Assembly: GCF_014837155.1 (NCBI RefSeq)
Contig: NZ_JACYHA010000004.1
Location: 248,001 to 312,000 of the forward strand
DNA from: Litchfieldia stipae
Lineage (GTDB): Bacteria > Bacillota > Bacilli > Bacillales > Bacillaceae_L
Length of the DNA: 64,000 bases
Reading direction: 5' to 3'
A program made the position numbers and the translations under genes. Shown here piece by piece: positions 51,450 to 59,400 of the stretch (position 1 is the first letter of the stretch; each line of letters begins with the position of its first letter). The notes beneath the pieces are model-generated. The model worked only from the letters and a program-made list of their open reading frames with translations. It did no database searches and was not told the DNA's origin.

Positions 51450-52106
51450 ATGAAAAAGAATGTAACAGAAGTTGTCTTTATTTTAGATAAAAGCGGGTCC
51501 ATGGCTGGGTTGGAAGCTGACACAATTGGTGGCTATAATTCAATGCTGAACAAGCAACGAAAAGCAGCAGGGGAAGCATATGTCACGACTGTCCTATTTA
51601 ATCACCAGGTTGAATTAGTCCATGACAGAATCAACGCTAGAGGGATCTCTCCCATTACAGAAGAGGACTATGAGGTAGGAGGAACGACCGCCTTATTGGA
51701 TGCAATCGGCTTCTCTATTCAAAAAATAGCCAACGTCCAAAAATACACAAGTGAAACAGAGCGAGCAGAAAAAGTCCTGTTCGTCATCACAACCGATGGA
51801 ATGGAAAACGCTAGTCGAGAATTTACTCCTACGAAAATTAAGAACATGATCAAGCATCAAAAAGAAAAATACGGCTGGGACTTTATCTTCCTAGGCGCAA
51901 ATATTGACGCAGTCTCAACAGCGGCCCAATTCGGAATCGACGAAGACTTCGCCGTCGACTACCATGCCGACAACATCGGAACTAAATTAAATTACGAGAG
52001 TGTAAGCGACGCCGTTTCGAATCTTCGTGAAGGGAAGAAGATTGATCGGAGTTGGAAGGTTGGGATTGAGAGGGATTTTGGGGAGAGACGACGGGATATT
52101 GAGTAG
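51450..52106 (+). CDS. von Willebrand A domain protein
   Basis: This 218-residue protein is essentially one vWA domain with the MIDAS metal motif DKSGS (Asp13, Ser15, Ser17), a Thr in GGTTALLDAI and an Asp in TTDGMENAS. The start is ATG 51450 behind GTGGAGG. It follows the macrodomain-HTH gene by 81 bases on the same strand, so the two probably work together. It has no signal peptide, so it is cytoplasmic. Role unknown; vWA proteins commonly assemble complexes. Confidence 0.88.
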   Translation: MKKNVTEVVFILDKSGSMAGLEADTIGGYNSMLNKQRKAAGEAYVTTVLFNHQVELVHDRINARGISPITEEDYEVGGTTALLDAIGFSIQKIANVQKYTSETERAEKVLFVITTDGMENASREFTPTKIKNMIKHQKEKYGWDFIFLGANIDAVSTAAQFGIDEDFAVDYHADNIGTKLNYESVSDAVSNLREGKKIDRSWKVGIERDFGERRRDIE

Positions 52107-52152
52107 GCTGAGTATGGCATACAGAAGGACTAATGACAGGACTTGTTTTGAA

Positions 52153-52173
52153 TTAATAATAATAATAATAATA
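52153..52173. repeat. AAT microsatellite
   Basis: About six AAT units run into the left arm of the terminator that follows. Confidence 0.75.
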
Positions 52174-52202
52174 GCCACCAATTAAAGGGGTGGCTATTAT
52201 TA
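52166..52202. terminator. Hairpin between vWA gene and ALDH remnant
   Basis: TAATAATAGCCACC and GGTGGCTATTATTA are perfect 14-base arms around a 9-base loop. It probably ended both convergent genes. Confidence 0.75.
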
Positions 52203-52206
52203 AAAG

Positions 52207-52446
52207 CTATGGTTTTAATGCAATAGAAAGAAATTTAGTCTCTAAGAAAGCATCAAGGCCTTCCTTTCCACCTTCGCGGCCGATTCCACTTTCTTTCAAC
52301 CCACCAAATGGTGCTTCTGCTGTTGATGGGGCTCCATCATTCCAGCCAACAACCCCATATTCTAATTCTTCAGCGATTTTTGTCCCTCTTGATAGAGACT
52401 CTGTAAAGAAATACGCGGCTAGCCCAAAGTTTGTTGAAAAAAAGAA
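52207..52446 (-). pseudogene. C-terminal remnant of an aldehyde dehydrogenase (GabD-like)
   Basis: On the minus strand the DNA encodes [40 protein letters not shown] and a normal end [11 protein letters not shown]-stop. These are the last 75 or so residues of a succinate-semialdehyde dehydrogenase type enzyme. The sequence before TNFG has lost bases, shifts frame (NEVL in another frame) and then stops resembling the family near 52450. The catalytic part is missing. It is a truncated gene. Confidence 0.8.
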
Positions 52447-52463
52447 CCTCGTTAGGATTTAAA

Positions 52464-52886
52464 GTGGATGACAATATGTGTTATCTAGGTGTGGACTATG
52501 ATCAGATGTCTGATTGTTTTAACTAAAAAAGGTTTACAAAAGAAGAAGTTTTTTCTAAATGCTTTATTCAACCTCATGTCATACAAGAAAAAGACGATGA
52601 TACAATCACGGAGTTAATCAAATACACAGATACGGAATATTTTAAGTTGAAGATAACAAAAAGCATTCAGTTAAAGGTAAACGATAATTTATCTGTTTTA
52701 TATCTATTTAGAAGGAATTGGGAAGATTATGGCGAATGGAATAGAAAAAAGAGTGGAAAAGGGTCAACAATCCTTATTCCAGCAAGAACAAAAAAGTTTA
52801 TCATAGAAGTAAGTACACAATTAAAGCTCTACACATCTTTGATCCGAAAATTCAATAACATTCATTTAAGACTAGTAAGTAACTAG
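52464..52886 (+). pseudogene. Degenerate unknown reading frame
   Basis: One frame runs from about 52464 to 52886 with a single TAA at 52524-52526. Its C-terminal part reads KVNDNLSVLYLFRRNWEDYG and is rich in Lys and Ile. No ribosome binding site lies before the part after the stop. It directly adjoins the aldehyde dehydrogenase remnant. I do not recognise the protein. It may be one broken gene of about 140 residues. Confidence 0.45.
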
Positions 52887-52927
52887 GTTACTAGAATATG
52901 AATTAGAAATGAAGGAGATGAGGAAGA

Positions 52928-53983
52928 ATGAAGAAGATTAAACTTTCAGTTATACCTGGTGATGGTGTAGGGAAGGAAATCATGCCACATTCCCTAAGGG
53001 TACTAGATAAAGTTGCTGACATTCATGGTGGACTTTCCTTTGAAAAAGTCCATCATCCGTGGAGTTGTGAGTATTACTTAGAGCATGGAGAAATGATGCC
53101 TAAAGACGGACTTCATCAATTGAAAGATAGTGATGCTATCTTCTTAGGCTCTGTTGGAAATCCAAAGCTTGTCCCTGATCATATTTCTCTGTGGGGCTTA
53201 CTGATCAATATTAGGAGAGAGTTTGAGCAAAGTTTAAATATCCGTCATGCAAAACGTTTCAGAGGGATTGACTCGCCTATCTCAACACCAGATGACTTTG
53301 ATATCATCGTGGTGCGTGAGAATAGTGAAGGTGAGTATAGTGAAATCGGTGGATCGATTCATAAGGGTGATGATGAAATTGTCGTTCAGAATGCTGTTTT
53401 TACAAGAAAAGCTTCAGAAAGAGCGATGAGACACGCATTTGAACTAGCAAAAACGAGAAAGGGTCTTGTAACAAGTGCGACCAAATCGAATGGAATCGTT
53501 CATACGATGCCATTTTGGGATAAGGTATTTACAGAGGTATCAACTGATTATCCAGAAGTATCGACTAATTCATTCCATATAGATGCGTTATCGGCATTCT
53601 TTATTACACGACCATCAAACTTTGATGTCGTCGTAGCGAGTAATTTATTTGGCGATATTTTGACAGATATTAGTGCGGCTATCATGGGGAGCATTGGGAT
53701 AGCCCCTGCTGCCAATATCAATGTTAATGGGAAATTTCCATCTATGTTTGAGCCAGTACATGGTTCAGCACCTGATATTTATGGAAAAGGAATCGCCAAT
53801 CCAATCGGTCAGATATGGACGGGGAAAATGTTACTTGACCATATAGGCGAGCATGAGCTCGGGAATATATTAATGAGTGCGATTGAGTCAACGATAGAAG
53901 AGGGAATTAAGACACCTGATATTGGAGGGAGATCAAATACTCAAGAGGTAGCTGATCGTATTATTGAGAAATTGAAGGTTTGA
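52928..53983 (+). CDS. ycsA: Tartrate/D-malate dehydrogenase (YcsA type)
   Basis: This 351-residue protein belongs to the isocitrate/isopropylmalate/tartrate dehydrogenase family. It starts IKLSVIPGDGVGKEIMPHSL and has RRELTNVR-like IRREFEQSLNIRHAKRFRGI, ENSEGEYSEIGG, the metal-binding Asp residues in SNLFGDILTDISAAIMGSIG and EPVHGSAPDIYGKGIANPIG. The sequence fits the YcsA/DmlA group, which oxidises tartrate or D-malate with NAD+ and a divalent metal. The ATG follows GAAGGAGAT. It is isolated among gene fragments, with no transporter nearby. Confidence 0.88.
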   Translation: MKKIKLSVIPGDGVGKEIMPHSLRVLDKVADIHGGLSFEKVHHPWSCEYYLEHGEMMPKDGLHQLKDSDAIFLGSVGNPKLVPDHISLWGLLINIRREFEQSLNIRHAKRFRGIDSPISTPDDFDIIVVRENSEGEYSEIGGSIHKGDDEIVVQNAVFTRKASERAMRHAFELAKTRKGLVTSATKSNGIVHTMPFWDKVFTEVSTDYPEVSTNSFHIDALSAFFITRPSNFDVVVASNLFGDILTDISAAIMGSIGIAPAANINVNGKFPSMFEPVHGSAPDIYGKGIANPIGQIWTGKMLLDHIGEHELGNILMSAIESTIEEGIKTPDIGGRSNTQEVADRIIEKLKV

Positions 53984-54035
53984 TTAATAAGGTCGGTTAG
54001 TAAAGTAGAGACTTGGAAGTATTATAGAGTATGCT

Positions 54036-54119
54036 ATGATGTCACGTCAGAGTCGTACTTTTACTCCTAAATTTAAACTGCAATTAGTGAAGCTTTGCAA
54101 AAAAGGTGCAGTCCCCTAG
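54036..54119 (+). pseudogene. IS3-family orfA start, truncated
   Basis: The first 27 residues, MMSRQSRTFTPKFKLQLVKL then CKKG, match the N terminus of an IS3-type transposase orfA. The frame then stops (TAG) and no homology continues. It is probably a scrap of an insertion sequence. Confidence 0.5.
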
Positions 54120-54180
54120 TACGTTAAAGCTTTAATGACTTGGGTGACTGGCACCTTTTTCAGGCACCTTTTTTCATAAA
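54095..54180. repeat. GTGCC-type palindromic repeat
   Basis: GGTGCAGTCCCC, GGTGACTGGCACC and a doubled GGCACCTTTTT form short inverted repeats. The type GTGCCTGACAC recurs at 54570 and 58378. It differs from the GAACCGTCCCC family. Confidence 0.5.
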
Positions 54181-54202
54181 GTAATGCTTGTTCTTGTTTG
54201 AT

Positions 54203-54523
54203 CTATATCCCAAATTCTCGTTCATACGTCTTATGTAATAAATACCGTTGTAACCCTTTTTAACTTAACATCGCCTTATTCGCGTAATCTTTTGCGGTTG
54301 GTAAGTTGCCCAGTTTCTTTGCATGTTCGTCTAAAATGGCATCCTTCATCCATTGGCTTGGGAGTTTTTCCATTAACTCAACGGCACCATCCAAATCACC
54401 TTCTTCTAAGAGGATGCTAGATTTATAGTATAAGCGATAATGTACTGCTTTGATTTGATTAATATGTAATTTTGCCTCGGCTATATCCTTGAAATACAAT
54501 GCTTGAACGATCTTATACAGCAT
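54203..54523 (-). pseudogene. Truncated copy of the 58.5-kb helical-repeat gene
   Basis: On the minus strand this encodes IVQALYFKDIAEAKLHINQI, GDLDGAVELMEKLPSQWMKD and YANKAMLS, almost the same as the protein at 58548-59168. A premature TAA follows at about 54258, after which the same frame goes on with KGLQRYLLHKTYEREFGI. The N-terminal half with the membrane segments is absent. It is a 5'-truncated, broken duplicate. Confidence 0.85.
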
Positions 54524-54601
54524 TTTTATAATGTACTTTTGCCATTGGAAAAAGCGGGGTCTCTTCCAAGCAGGAGACAGGCACTTTTATAAAAATAAAA
54601 A

Positions 54602-54628
54602 ACAGTCTGAACAACTACAGACTGTTGG
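54602..54628 (-). terminator. Terminator after the toxin remnant
   Basis: AACAGTCTG and CAGACTGTT arms with an 8-base loop, followed on the minus strand by a long T-run. Confidence 0.7.
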
Positions 54629-54631
54629 AGA

Positions 54632-54829
54632 TTATTTTTTAATATACTTTTTAAAAACTGGATTATTTTTTATAAGATTGCCTATTCTGTTTTTAGAAAT
54701 GTCCTCTTTTGCTGATTTAGAATAGATATCGAGTAAGTAGACCTTATTCTCACTTGTTACTAGGTATTCTATTATTCTAAATCCACCAGAAAGTCCTTTT
54801 TGTGCACTCGTATATTTTGACATAACCAA
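54632..54829 (-). pseudogene. Truncated RelE/HigB-like toxin
   Basis: This fragment of about 65 residues includes KGLSGGFRIIEYLVTSENKV and YLLDIYSKSAKEDISKNRIG, which resembles the C-terminal half of type II toxins of the RelE/HigB group (pattern GGxRxIYY...VYLL.IYxKSxKEDI). The first 40 to 50 residues usual in the family are missing. It follows an antitoxin-like fragment in the same frame. The module is probably inactive. Confidence 0.55.
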
Positions 54830-54925
54830 CTATCTTTTGCGAGACTCTTTTAAAAAATCCCTTGCAGATTTCTTAGGTAACTTCCCATCCTGAATCATTT
54901 TCACTTGTTTTAAAGCATCTGTCAT
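54830..54925 (-). pseudogene. Antitoxin-like fragment
   Basis: MTDALKQVKMIQDGKLPKKS then ARDFLKESRKR-stop, 31 residues. It resembles the C-terminal, toxin-binding end of an antitoxin. It sits immediately upstream of the toxin remnant. Confidence 0.45.
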
Positions 54926-55000
54926 ACATTTTTGTAGTAAATATCGTTGTAATCCCTTCAAACATAATACCGTTTTATTCGCATAATCCTTTGAGGTTGT
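54926..55000 (-). pseudogene. Second short remnant of the helical-repeat gene
   Basis: Minus-strand sequence encodes about 25 residues close to the end of the 58548-59168 protein (TSKDYANKTV, KGLQRYLLQK). It is a third, shorter copy of the same 3' end. The rest of the gap to 55250 holds nothing I can identify. Confidence 0.65.
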
Positions 55001-55249
55001 TATGGGAATAGGGGAGCAATACTTTTCACGAGATAAAGATATAGTATTTAATTGCTTCAGAAGCTTCAGAGACTTTTTTTAATTATACTCATCATTCTAA
55101 TATTCATAAGAACCGTTACAATTATTGAAGAAGACGGCTTTTTGTTTTTTTAAAATGAATAAAAAGTTACATTTTTAGCAAATTAAGAAATATATAGCCT
55201 TTATACTTTTAATAGCTATAACATGACTGAATGATTAGGAGATGATAAT

Positions 55250-55882
55250 GTGAAAAAGTATATTTACATATGGCTTGTACTAATGTTAAGTTTCTTGGCC
55301 GCTTGTGGGACAAATGGGGAAGAAAGTGTCGAGAATGAAAATTCGGTAGAAGAAACAGAAGGTCAATCAGAAAATGGAAAAGAAGACCAAGTGAATGTTG
55401 ATAAAGGCCTTTTTAATGTAGAAATTACATTACCAGCTTCTTTGTTTGAAGGGGAAGATATAGAGAAAGTAATCGCAGATGCAAAAGCTGAAGGGGTAGA
55501 CGAAGTTACATTGAATGAGGACGGTTCTCTGACATACAAAATGTCAAAAGCAAAGCATAAAGAAATGATGGAGGGCTTAAAAGAAGATTTGATTCTTTCC
55601 CTTGAAGATATGAAAAGTAGTGGTGAATACTCATCGATTAAAGACATTACTTATAACAACACATTTTCGGAGTTCATATTAGTTGTGGACAAGACTGAGT
55701 ATGAAAATAGTATGGATGGTTTCGGAGTATTTAGCCTAGGGATAACTGGTATGATTTATCAACTGTATAATGGAGTTAATCCTGATGAGTATGAGGTAAC
55801 AATCCTTGTTAAGGATGAAGAAACTGAAGAGATATTTGATCAGATTGTTTACCCAGACGATTTAGAAGATGGTTCAGAGTAA
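55250..55882 (+). CDS. Hypothetical lipoprotein
   Basis: This 210-residue protein has a signal peptide ending in the lipobox LAAC (Cys19), then an acidic Glu/Asn linker. The mature domain contains DIEKVIADAKAEGVDEVTLN and YENSMDGFGVFSLGITGMIY, a pattern found in uncharacterised Firmicute lipoproteins. GTG start behind AGGAGATG. A second lipoprotein gene follows 28 bases after it. Membrane-anchored, outside the cell; role unknown. Confidence 0.8.
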   Translation: MKKYIYIWLVLMLSFLAACGTNGEESVENENSVEETEGQSENGKEDQVNVDKGLFNVEITLPASLFEGEDIEKVIADAKAEGVDEVTLNEDGSLTYKMSKAKHKEMMEGLKEDLILSLEDMKSSGEYSSIKDITYNNTFSEFILVVDKTEYENSMDGFGVFSLGITGMIYQLYNGVNPDEYEVTILVKDEETEEIFDQIVYPDDLEDGSE

Positions 55883-55910
55883 TATCCTGAATATAAGGGA
55901 GAATCGGAAA

Positions 55911-56549
55911 ATGAAACAAGGTACAAATAAAATAATATTTACTTTTATGTTAACACTGATAGTATTACTTAGTGGTTGTGGTCAAGATACAAAAGATATA
56001 ACAGTTAATGATGGTAATAGTCAACAACAAGAAGAGACTCAAGAAGAGCAACAAGAACAAGAAGAATCAGAAGCGTCTAAAATAGGTTCAAGAAGTAATC
56101 CTGTACCTTTTCAGAAAACAGCTACAGTTGATGATGAATTATACAATGACGAAGGTGAAGCTTTTAAAATTAAATTTGATTTAACAGTTCTAGAAGTTAT
56201 TCGTGGAGAGAATGCATATCAACTTCTACTAGACATGAATGAATTCAATGAGCCTGCTCCTGAAGGATATGAATGGGTGTTAGCAAAATCAAAAGTGAAT
56301 TTTGTTGAATCAGAAACCGAGGACCTATCTTTTTTTATCGATGGTATAATGAATTTTGATATGGTTAGTGAAAGTGGAGATATTTATAGTGGGAATCTTT
56401 ATGGAACAACTGATCCTGAATTCAGTTTTGAAATGTACGTAGGAAATGAAAAAGAAGGGTATATCGCTTATCTAGTGAAAACAGGAGAAAAAGCACAACT
56501 ACGTTATGAAGGATTATTAGGTGGGTATGTTTTCTTTAATTTGGAATAA
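55911..56549 (+). CDS. Lipoprotein with DUF4352-like domain
   Basis: This 212-residue lipoprotein has lipobox LSGC (about Cys24), a Gln/Glu-rich linker and an Ig-like domain with GSRSNPVPFQKTATVDD, VLEVIRGENAYQLL and EPAPEGYEWVLAKSKVNFVE, similar to DUF4352 proteins. The start is ATG 55911 behind AAGGGAGA. It is downstream of another lipoprotein in the same unit and is closed by a strong terminator. Extracellular role unknown. Confidence 0.75.
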   Translation: MKQGTNKIIFTFMLTLIVLLSGCGQDTKDITVNDGNSQQQEETQEEQQEQEESEASKIGSRSNPVPFQKTATVDDELYNDEGEAFKIKFDLTVLEVIRGENAYQLLLDMNEFNEPAPEGYEWVLAKSKVNFVESETEDLSFFIDGIMNFDMVSESGDIYSGNLYGTTDPEFSFEMYVGNEKEGYIAYLVKTGEKAQLRYEGLLGGYVFFNLE

Positions 56550-56625
56550 GTAGTTCAATGCTGTGGAAAAGCTATCAAGCTAAATCACAGAGGTTTTAGC
56601 AGCAAAAAATCGCTCTACAAATAGA

Positions 56626-56666
56626 AAAAAGAACGTTTGGTTTTAACTCCAAGCGTTCTTTTTATT
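56626..56666 (+). terminator. Rho-independent terminator
   Basis: AAAAAGAACGTTTGG and CCAAGCGTTCTTTTT arms around an 8-base loop. Confidence 0.9.
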
Positions 56667-56782
56667 TTGTTAAAAATGAATTATCAAAAAAATCTTTTTA
56701 TTTTATCACTTTATTATGGTAGAGTAATAAAGAAAAGATAATCATTCACAGAGATTACATAGATAAGTGGGGGGATTCGGTA

Positions 56783-58369
56783 ATGAGAATCGTTATTTTA
56801 GGAAGTAGCGGAGGCAATTTATACAATCTTGGTGGGAAAAATCCTAGTAAGTTGCTACATGAATTGAAATTACAAGCTACCTCTGCACAGATGGAAATTG
56901 TTGCGACACAATTTATTGCAGCACAAGATTCGATGGATAAAGCAAAACCTACTACGAAAGCTTCTCTTTGGACTGTAGATAAAGGGCAATCATTTATTGA
57001 AAGTGATGTTCAAACATTAGAAGAGATTAATAAAAAGGTAGAAACGGTAGATAAAGAGATTGCAGATCAAATCAGGAACGGCAAGATTGATGGAATGATT
57101 ATCATGAGCGGTGATCCAAAAGGTGCGAATAAGCATGCTCTTGCTGCAGCAGCTGAGACAAAGATTCCGATTGTTGGAACAGGTGGGACGTCCATGGCTC
57201 TTGTAAGTTCACAGGGTGGTAACGTGATTGCGACATCTGGAACAACAGGAACAACGAATAGAACAAGAGCTGTATCTTTTGTCACTTCATTAAGTAAGCA
57301 TTTTGGTGTTAGTTATCAACCGATATTGGGAAATAGCACAAATAGCGCTCATTCAACAAAAGGTTTAGGGATAAAGAACATAAATATCCGTGGGATCATG
57401 ATGTCCGCACTTCCTGGATTTATTGCATTGGCTCTTGTTTTGGCATTTAGTAAAATTCCTGGCTTAGGTATACTTAGTGATGTATTTACTGTACTAATTG
57501 GTGCCTTGCCAGTTGTGATTGCAGTCATTGCGGCAAAACAAATTTCTGAATTAGATGAAGTGTCCATTGTAGCAGGGGTCATTGCTGGTGTGCTGTCCGT
57601 TGATAGTGGGATTATTGGTGGAATGATCGGTGGTATTATTGCAGGACTACTTGTTAGATTTTTATTCCAATTGTTTGTCGGTTGGAAATTTCCAATGACG
57701 ACTGTAAATATTGCAGCAGGTGGGTTTGCAGGTCTCATATCAGGTTTATTAATCTATTATTTAATTGGTCCATTAGCACTTACATTAGGAGATCTTATTA
57801 AACAAGCAATTGAGGTAACAGTGGCGTTTAATCCGATTTTGGCAGGGATAATTGCTGGCGTCCTGATTTGGCCAGCTATTCTTGGCGGTGTTTATCATGC
57901 GGCAATTCTACCCATTGTCTTGCTCGAAATGGAGAAGACTGGCAATAGTTTCTTAGGGGCAGTTGACATGGTAGGGCTTGTGATGGTGGCTGCGGGAATT
58001 AACTTAGCAAACATTATTTCCCCTCGTGATAAAGGGGAAGCAGCTGTTGCAGCACCAGGATTTGCGATTAATATGGGGTTTGGTACATTTGTTGAATCTG
58101 CGTATCCATTCATGTTCTCAAGTAAGTGGATATTTGCTGGTGCATTAGTGTCTGCTGGAATTGGTGGCGCATTAGTTGGGATGTTTGATGTAAGAGGAAC
58201 CGCTTATGTACCAACATTTACAGCACCATTATTAGCAAACAATGCGATTGGTTTTATCATTGCAATGGTTGTTCCGTTCTTAACAGCATTTATGATTACT
58301 CTAGTAGTAAATAAATTATCTAAATCAAAAAGTACGACAACAAATGAGGATATGAGCAAAAGTGCTTAA
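56783..58369 (+). CDS. PTS EIIC-like membrane protein with N-terminal soluble domain
   Basis: This 528-residue protein has a soluble domain (residues 1-190; MRIVILGSSGGNLYNLGGKN and GTGGTSMALVSSQGGNVIAT) and eight to ten membrane segments resembling the EIIC (fructose/mannitol-like) fold, with LANIISPRDKGEAAVAAPGF. No EIIA or EIIB phosphorylation Cys/His motif is visible. It is probably a sugar or nucleotide-sugar type transporter, but I cannot assign the substrate. It starts ATG 56783 behind GGGGGG and stands alone. Confidence 0.65.
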   Translation: MRIVILGSSGGNLYNLGGKNPSKLLHELKLQATSAQMEIVATQFIAAQDSMDKAKPTTKASLWTVDKGQSFIESDVQTLEEINKKVETVDKEIADQIRNGKIDGMIIMSGDPKGANKHALAAAAETKIPIVGTGGTSMALVSSQGGNVIATSGTTGTTNRTRAVSFVTSLSKHFGVSYQPILGNSTNSAHSTKGLGIKNINIRGIMMSALPGFIALALVLAFSKIPGLGILSDVFTVLIGALPVVIAVIAAKQISELDEVSIVAGVIAGVLSVDSGIIGGMIGGIIAGLLVRFLFQLFVGWKFPMTTVNIAAGGFAGLISGLLIYYLIGPLALTLGDLIKQAIEVTVAFNPILAGIIAGVLIWPAILGGVYHAAILPIVLLEMEKTGNSFLGAVDMVGLVMVAAGINLANIISPRDKGEAAVAAPGFAINMGFGTFVESAYPFMFSSKWIFAGALVSAGIGGALVGMFDVRGTAYVPTFTAPLLANNAIGFIIAMVVPFLTAFMITLVVNKLSKSKSTTTNEDMSKSA

Positions 58370-58377
58370 TGTTTCGA

Positions 58378-58457
58378 GTGCCTGACACTATAATATGCTC
58401 CCTTTAAGGTAGACAGGTTTAATAAAAAATCTGTTTATCCTTAGAGGGAGTTTTTTC
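58378..58457 (+). terminator. Long hairpin terminator with GTGCCTGACAC repeat
   Basis: GTGCCTGACAC at 58379 precedes a long stem: CTCCCT and AGGGAG at the base, AAGG / CCTT and ACAG / CTGT inside, followed by TTTTTT. Confidence 0.6.
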
Positions 58458-58547
58458 TATGTATACAAATATGTATTCTTTTTTGATTAAACTTTATTTT
58501 CATAAACTAACTAAGTTATGGAACTTGTATGTCTGTTGCGTTTGGAT

Positions 58548-59168
58548 CTATGTTCCAAACTCTCGTTCATACGTTTTGTGTAATAAATACCGTTGTAATC
58601 CCTTTGAATGTAACATCGCCTTATTCGCATAATCCTTTGCTGTTGCTAGGTTGTTAAGCTTCTTTGCATGTTCGGCTAAGATGGCATCTTTCATCCATTG
58701 GCTTGGGAGTTTTTCCATTAACTCAACGGCACCATCCAAATCACCTTCTTCTAAGAGGATGCTAGCTTGATAGTATAAGCGATAATGCACTGGTTTGATT
58801 TGATTTATATGTAATTTAGCCTCGGCTACATCCTTGAAATACAAAGCTTGAACGACCTTATACATGGCTTGACGTGACTCTTGTTTAGACTTCTTTACAA
58901 GCTTTTCTGTAATGTCCTTAACTTCATCATCGATCTCATTTGCCAAAGCATAAATCATATAAAAGTTAGGATTCTTCTTATTTTTCAATAAAAACCGTTC
59001 AATTTTATCCATATTTGTTTCAAAGAGAACAGTATGAAGAACGGGTAAAAAGACAATAGCTAGGATCAAGAGAAATACAAGCCCGATTGTAAATACATTT
59101 GTAATATCAAAATATTGCAATGTGAAAAAACTAAAAAAGCTGAGTATAAAAGCAATAACATATCTCAT
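58548..59168 (-). CDS. Membrane protein with TPR-like helical repeats
   Basis: This 206-residue protein has two membrane segments (about residues 4-50) and a cytoplasmic helical domain with TPR-like pairs: AKLHINQIKPVHYRLYYQAS and GDLDGAVELMEKLPSQWMKD. The start is ATG 59168 because GAGGTG lies six bases upstream; GTG 59177 is an alternative. It is the intact parent of two decayed copies at 54203-54523 and 54926-55000. Function unknown. Confidence 0.8.
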   Translation of the reverse strand: MRYVIAFILSFFSFFTLQYFDITNVFTIGLVFLLILAIVFLPVLHTVLFETNMDKIERFLLKNKKNPNFYMIYALANEIDDEVKDITEKLVKKSKQESRQAMYKVVQALYFKDVAEAKLHINQIKPVHYRLYYQASILLEEGDLDGAVELMEKLPSQWMKDAILAEHAKKLNNLATAKDYANKAMLHSKGLQRYLLHKTYEREFGT

Positions 59169-59400
59169 GTTGAACACCTCACTGACAAATTTTAAATTAG
59201 TAACGTTTGAGACTTAAGGTCAAGTTTAATTAAGATCTTCTTATTGATACGTTTAATCATAGCAGGATGTTTCGTTTATTTATAGAGAATTAAGAAATAC
59301 GGAAGGGTTTCGTACCATCTACTAGAATATTAATAATAGAACAAAAAGAGCTTAGTATGGTTTAAGTAAATTTAGCTTAAAAAGGAGATTGGAATAACCA

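Noticed and set aside
52190-52462. Plus-strand frame of 90 codons
   Set aside because: It is the opposite strand of the aldehyde dehydrogenase remnant, which gives a clear family match on the minus strand.
54036-54119. A complete insertion sequence
   Set aside because: Only the first 27 codons of an orfA-like frame are seen; there are no inverted ends or orfB.
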